From Tannerella sp. (GTDB taxonomy: Bacteria; Bacteroidota; Bacteroidia; Bacteroidales; Tannerellaceae): DNA of 6,460 nucleotides. This document shows, piece after piece, positions 6,255 through 6,460 of the stretch. The notes below the pieces were generated by a model. The model had not been told where the DNA came from. It worked only from the letters and a program-made list of their open reading frames with translations, and searched no databases. Every line of letters begins with the position of its first letter. Positions within the stretch are counted from its first letter, which is position 1. The stretch is taken from NCBI GenBank assembly GCA_031261145.1, contig JAISJX010000117.1, positions 1 to 6,460 on the forward strand. Reading direction: 5' to 3'. Made by a program: the position numbers and the translations under genes.

Positions 6255-6460
6255 TTATTCCGTTTTCAAAGTCTTCACCGGGTTCATCGTTGCCACTTTC
6301 CACGTCTGATAACTGGTTGTCAGTAGCGTGACCGCCATAGCAAGAAGGCCGACCAGCAGAAATACCCAGATACTTAGCGGGGTCTTTACCGTAAAACCGT
6401 CTAACCACGATTGCAGACTGAAATACGCAACCGGCGAAGCAATCAGGAACGAAATCAATA
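6255..6460 (-). CDS. FtsX/MacB-type ABC transporter permease, C-terminal fragment
   Basis: The frame is open to the window edge, so the 5' part of the gene is outside. The visible 68 or so residues form the end of an FtsX-like permease domain. A hydrophobic segment (ISFLIASPVAYFSL) leads to the amphipathic linker QSWLDGFTVKTPLS, then the last transmembrane helix (IWVFLLVGLLAMAVTLLTTS) and the typical ending YQTWKVATMNPVKTLKTE, where the NPVK.L..E tail is highly characteristic of Bacteroidetes MacB-like permeases. Such proteins work with an ABC ATPase in export or mechanotransmission across the inner membrane; the substrate is unknown and the partner genes are not visible. It is transcribed in the same direction as the symporter, 228 bases upstream, and is probably a separate unit. 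Confidence 0.88.
   Translation of the reverse strand, partial: LISFLIASPVAYFSLQSWLDGFTVKTPLSIWVFLLVGLLAMAVTLLTTSYQTWKVATMNPVKTLKTE

Noticed and set aside
1..6460. CRISPR array, tRNA or rRNA genes, complete insertion sequence, riboswitch
   Set aside because: No regularly spaced repeats, cloverleaf-like segments, transposase motifs or known riboswitch cores were seen on reading both strands.

Overview
The window reads as chromosomal DNA of a Bacteroidetes bacterium, most likely Bacteroidales and close to Parabacteroides or Bacteroides. This rests on promoter -7 boxes of the Bacteroidetes type (TAnnTTTG: TAACTTTG twice, TACCTTCG once), A-rich start regions without a clear Shine-Dalgarno sequence, and the style of the proteins (a RadA beginning MVKTKSIYVCSGCG, an FtsX/MacB permease ending NPVKTLKTE).

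Region 1 (1-1111, + strand) is markedly AT-rich. It holds the 3' part of a Rad50/SMC-like coiled-coil ATPase whose N-terminus lies before the window. A zinc-ribbon-like pair of CxxC knuckles sits between two coiled-coil arms. The reading frame breaks by one base just after it (near 323-325). The head half, with an ABC-signature-like segment and a Walker B-like strand, continues in the next frame to 1111. Region 2 (1112-1384) holds a short hydrophobic 3' gene remnant ending in a strong, nearly symmetric hairpin terminator, then a Bacteroidetes-type promoter. Region 3 (1385-1615, + strand) is a small DUF2007-family protein.

Region 4 is a block of minus-strand housekeeping genes. In transcription order these are the C-terminal end of an FtsX/MacB-type ABC permease (6460-6255, cut by the window end), a dicarboxylate/amino acid:cation symporter (6026-4758), the recombination protein RadA (4616-3252), and a COG2509-type FAD-dependent dehydrogenase (3228-1639). 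radA and the FAD gene are 23 bp apart and probably form one operon driven by a promoter that leaves almost no 5' leader. A 58-bp nearly perfect palindrome, likely a dispersed repeat, lies between the symporter stop codon and the radA promoter. The transporter and permease have their own transcription context and no evident functional link to radA.

The most notable part is the left end: an AT-rich, probably acquired, coiled-coil ATPase of the kind often found in defence or DNA-repair islands, carrying a frameshift and abutting a truncated gene end. The rest is ordinary core genome. No CRISPR array, tRNA, rRNA, complete insertion sequence or riboswitch was seen.
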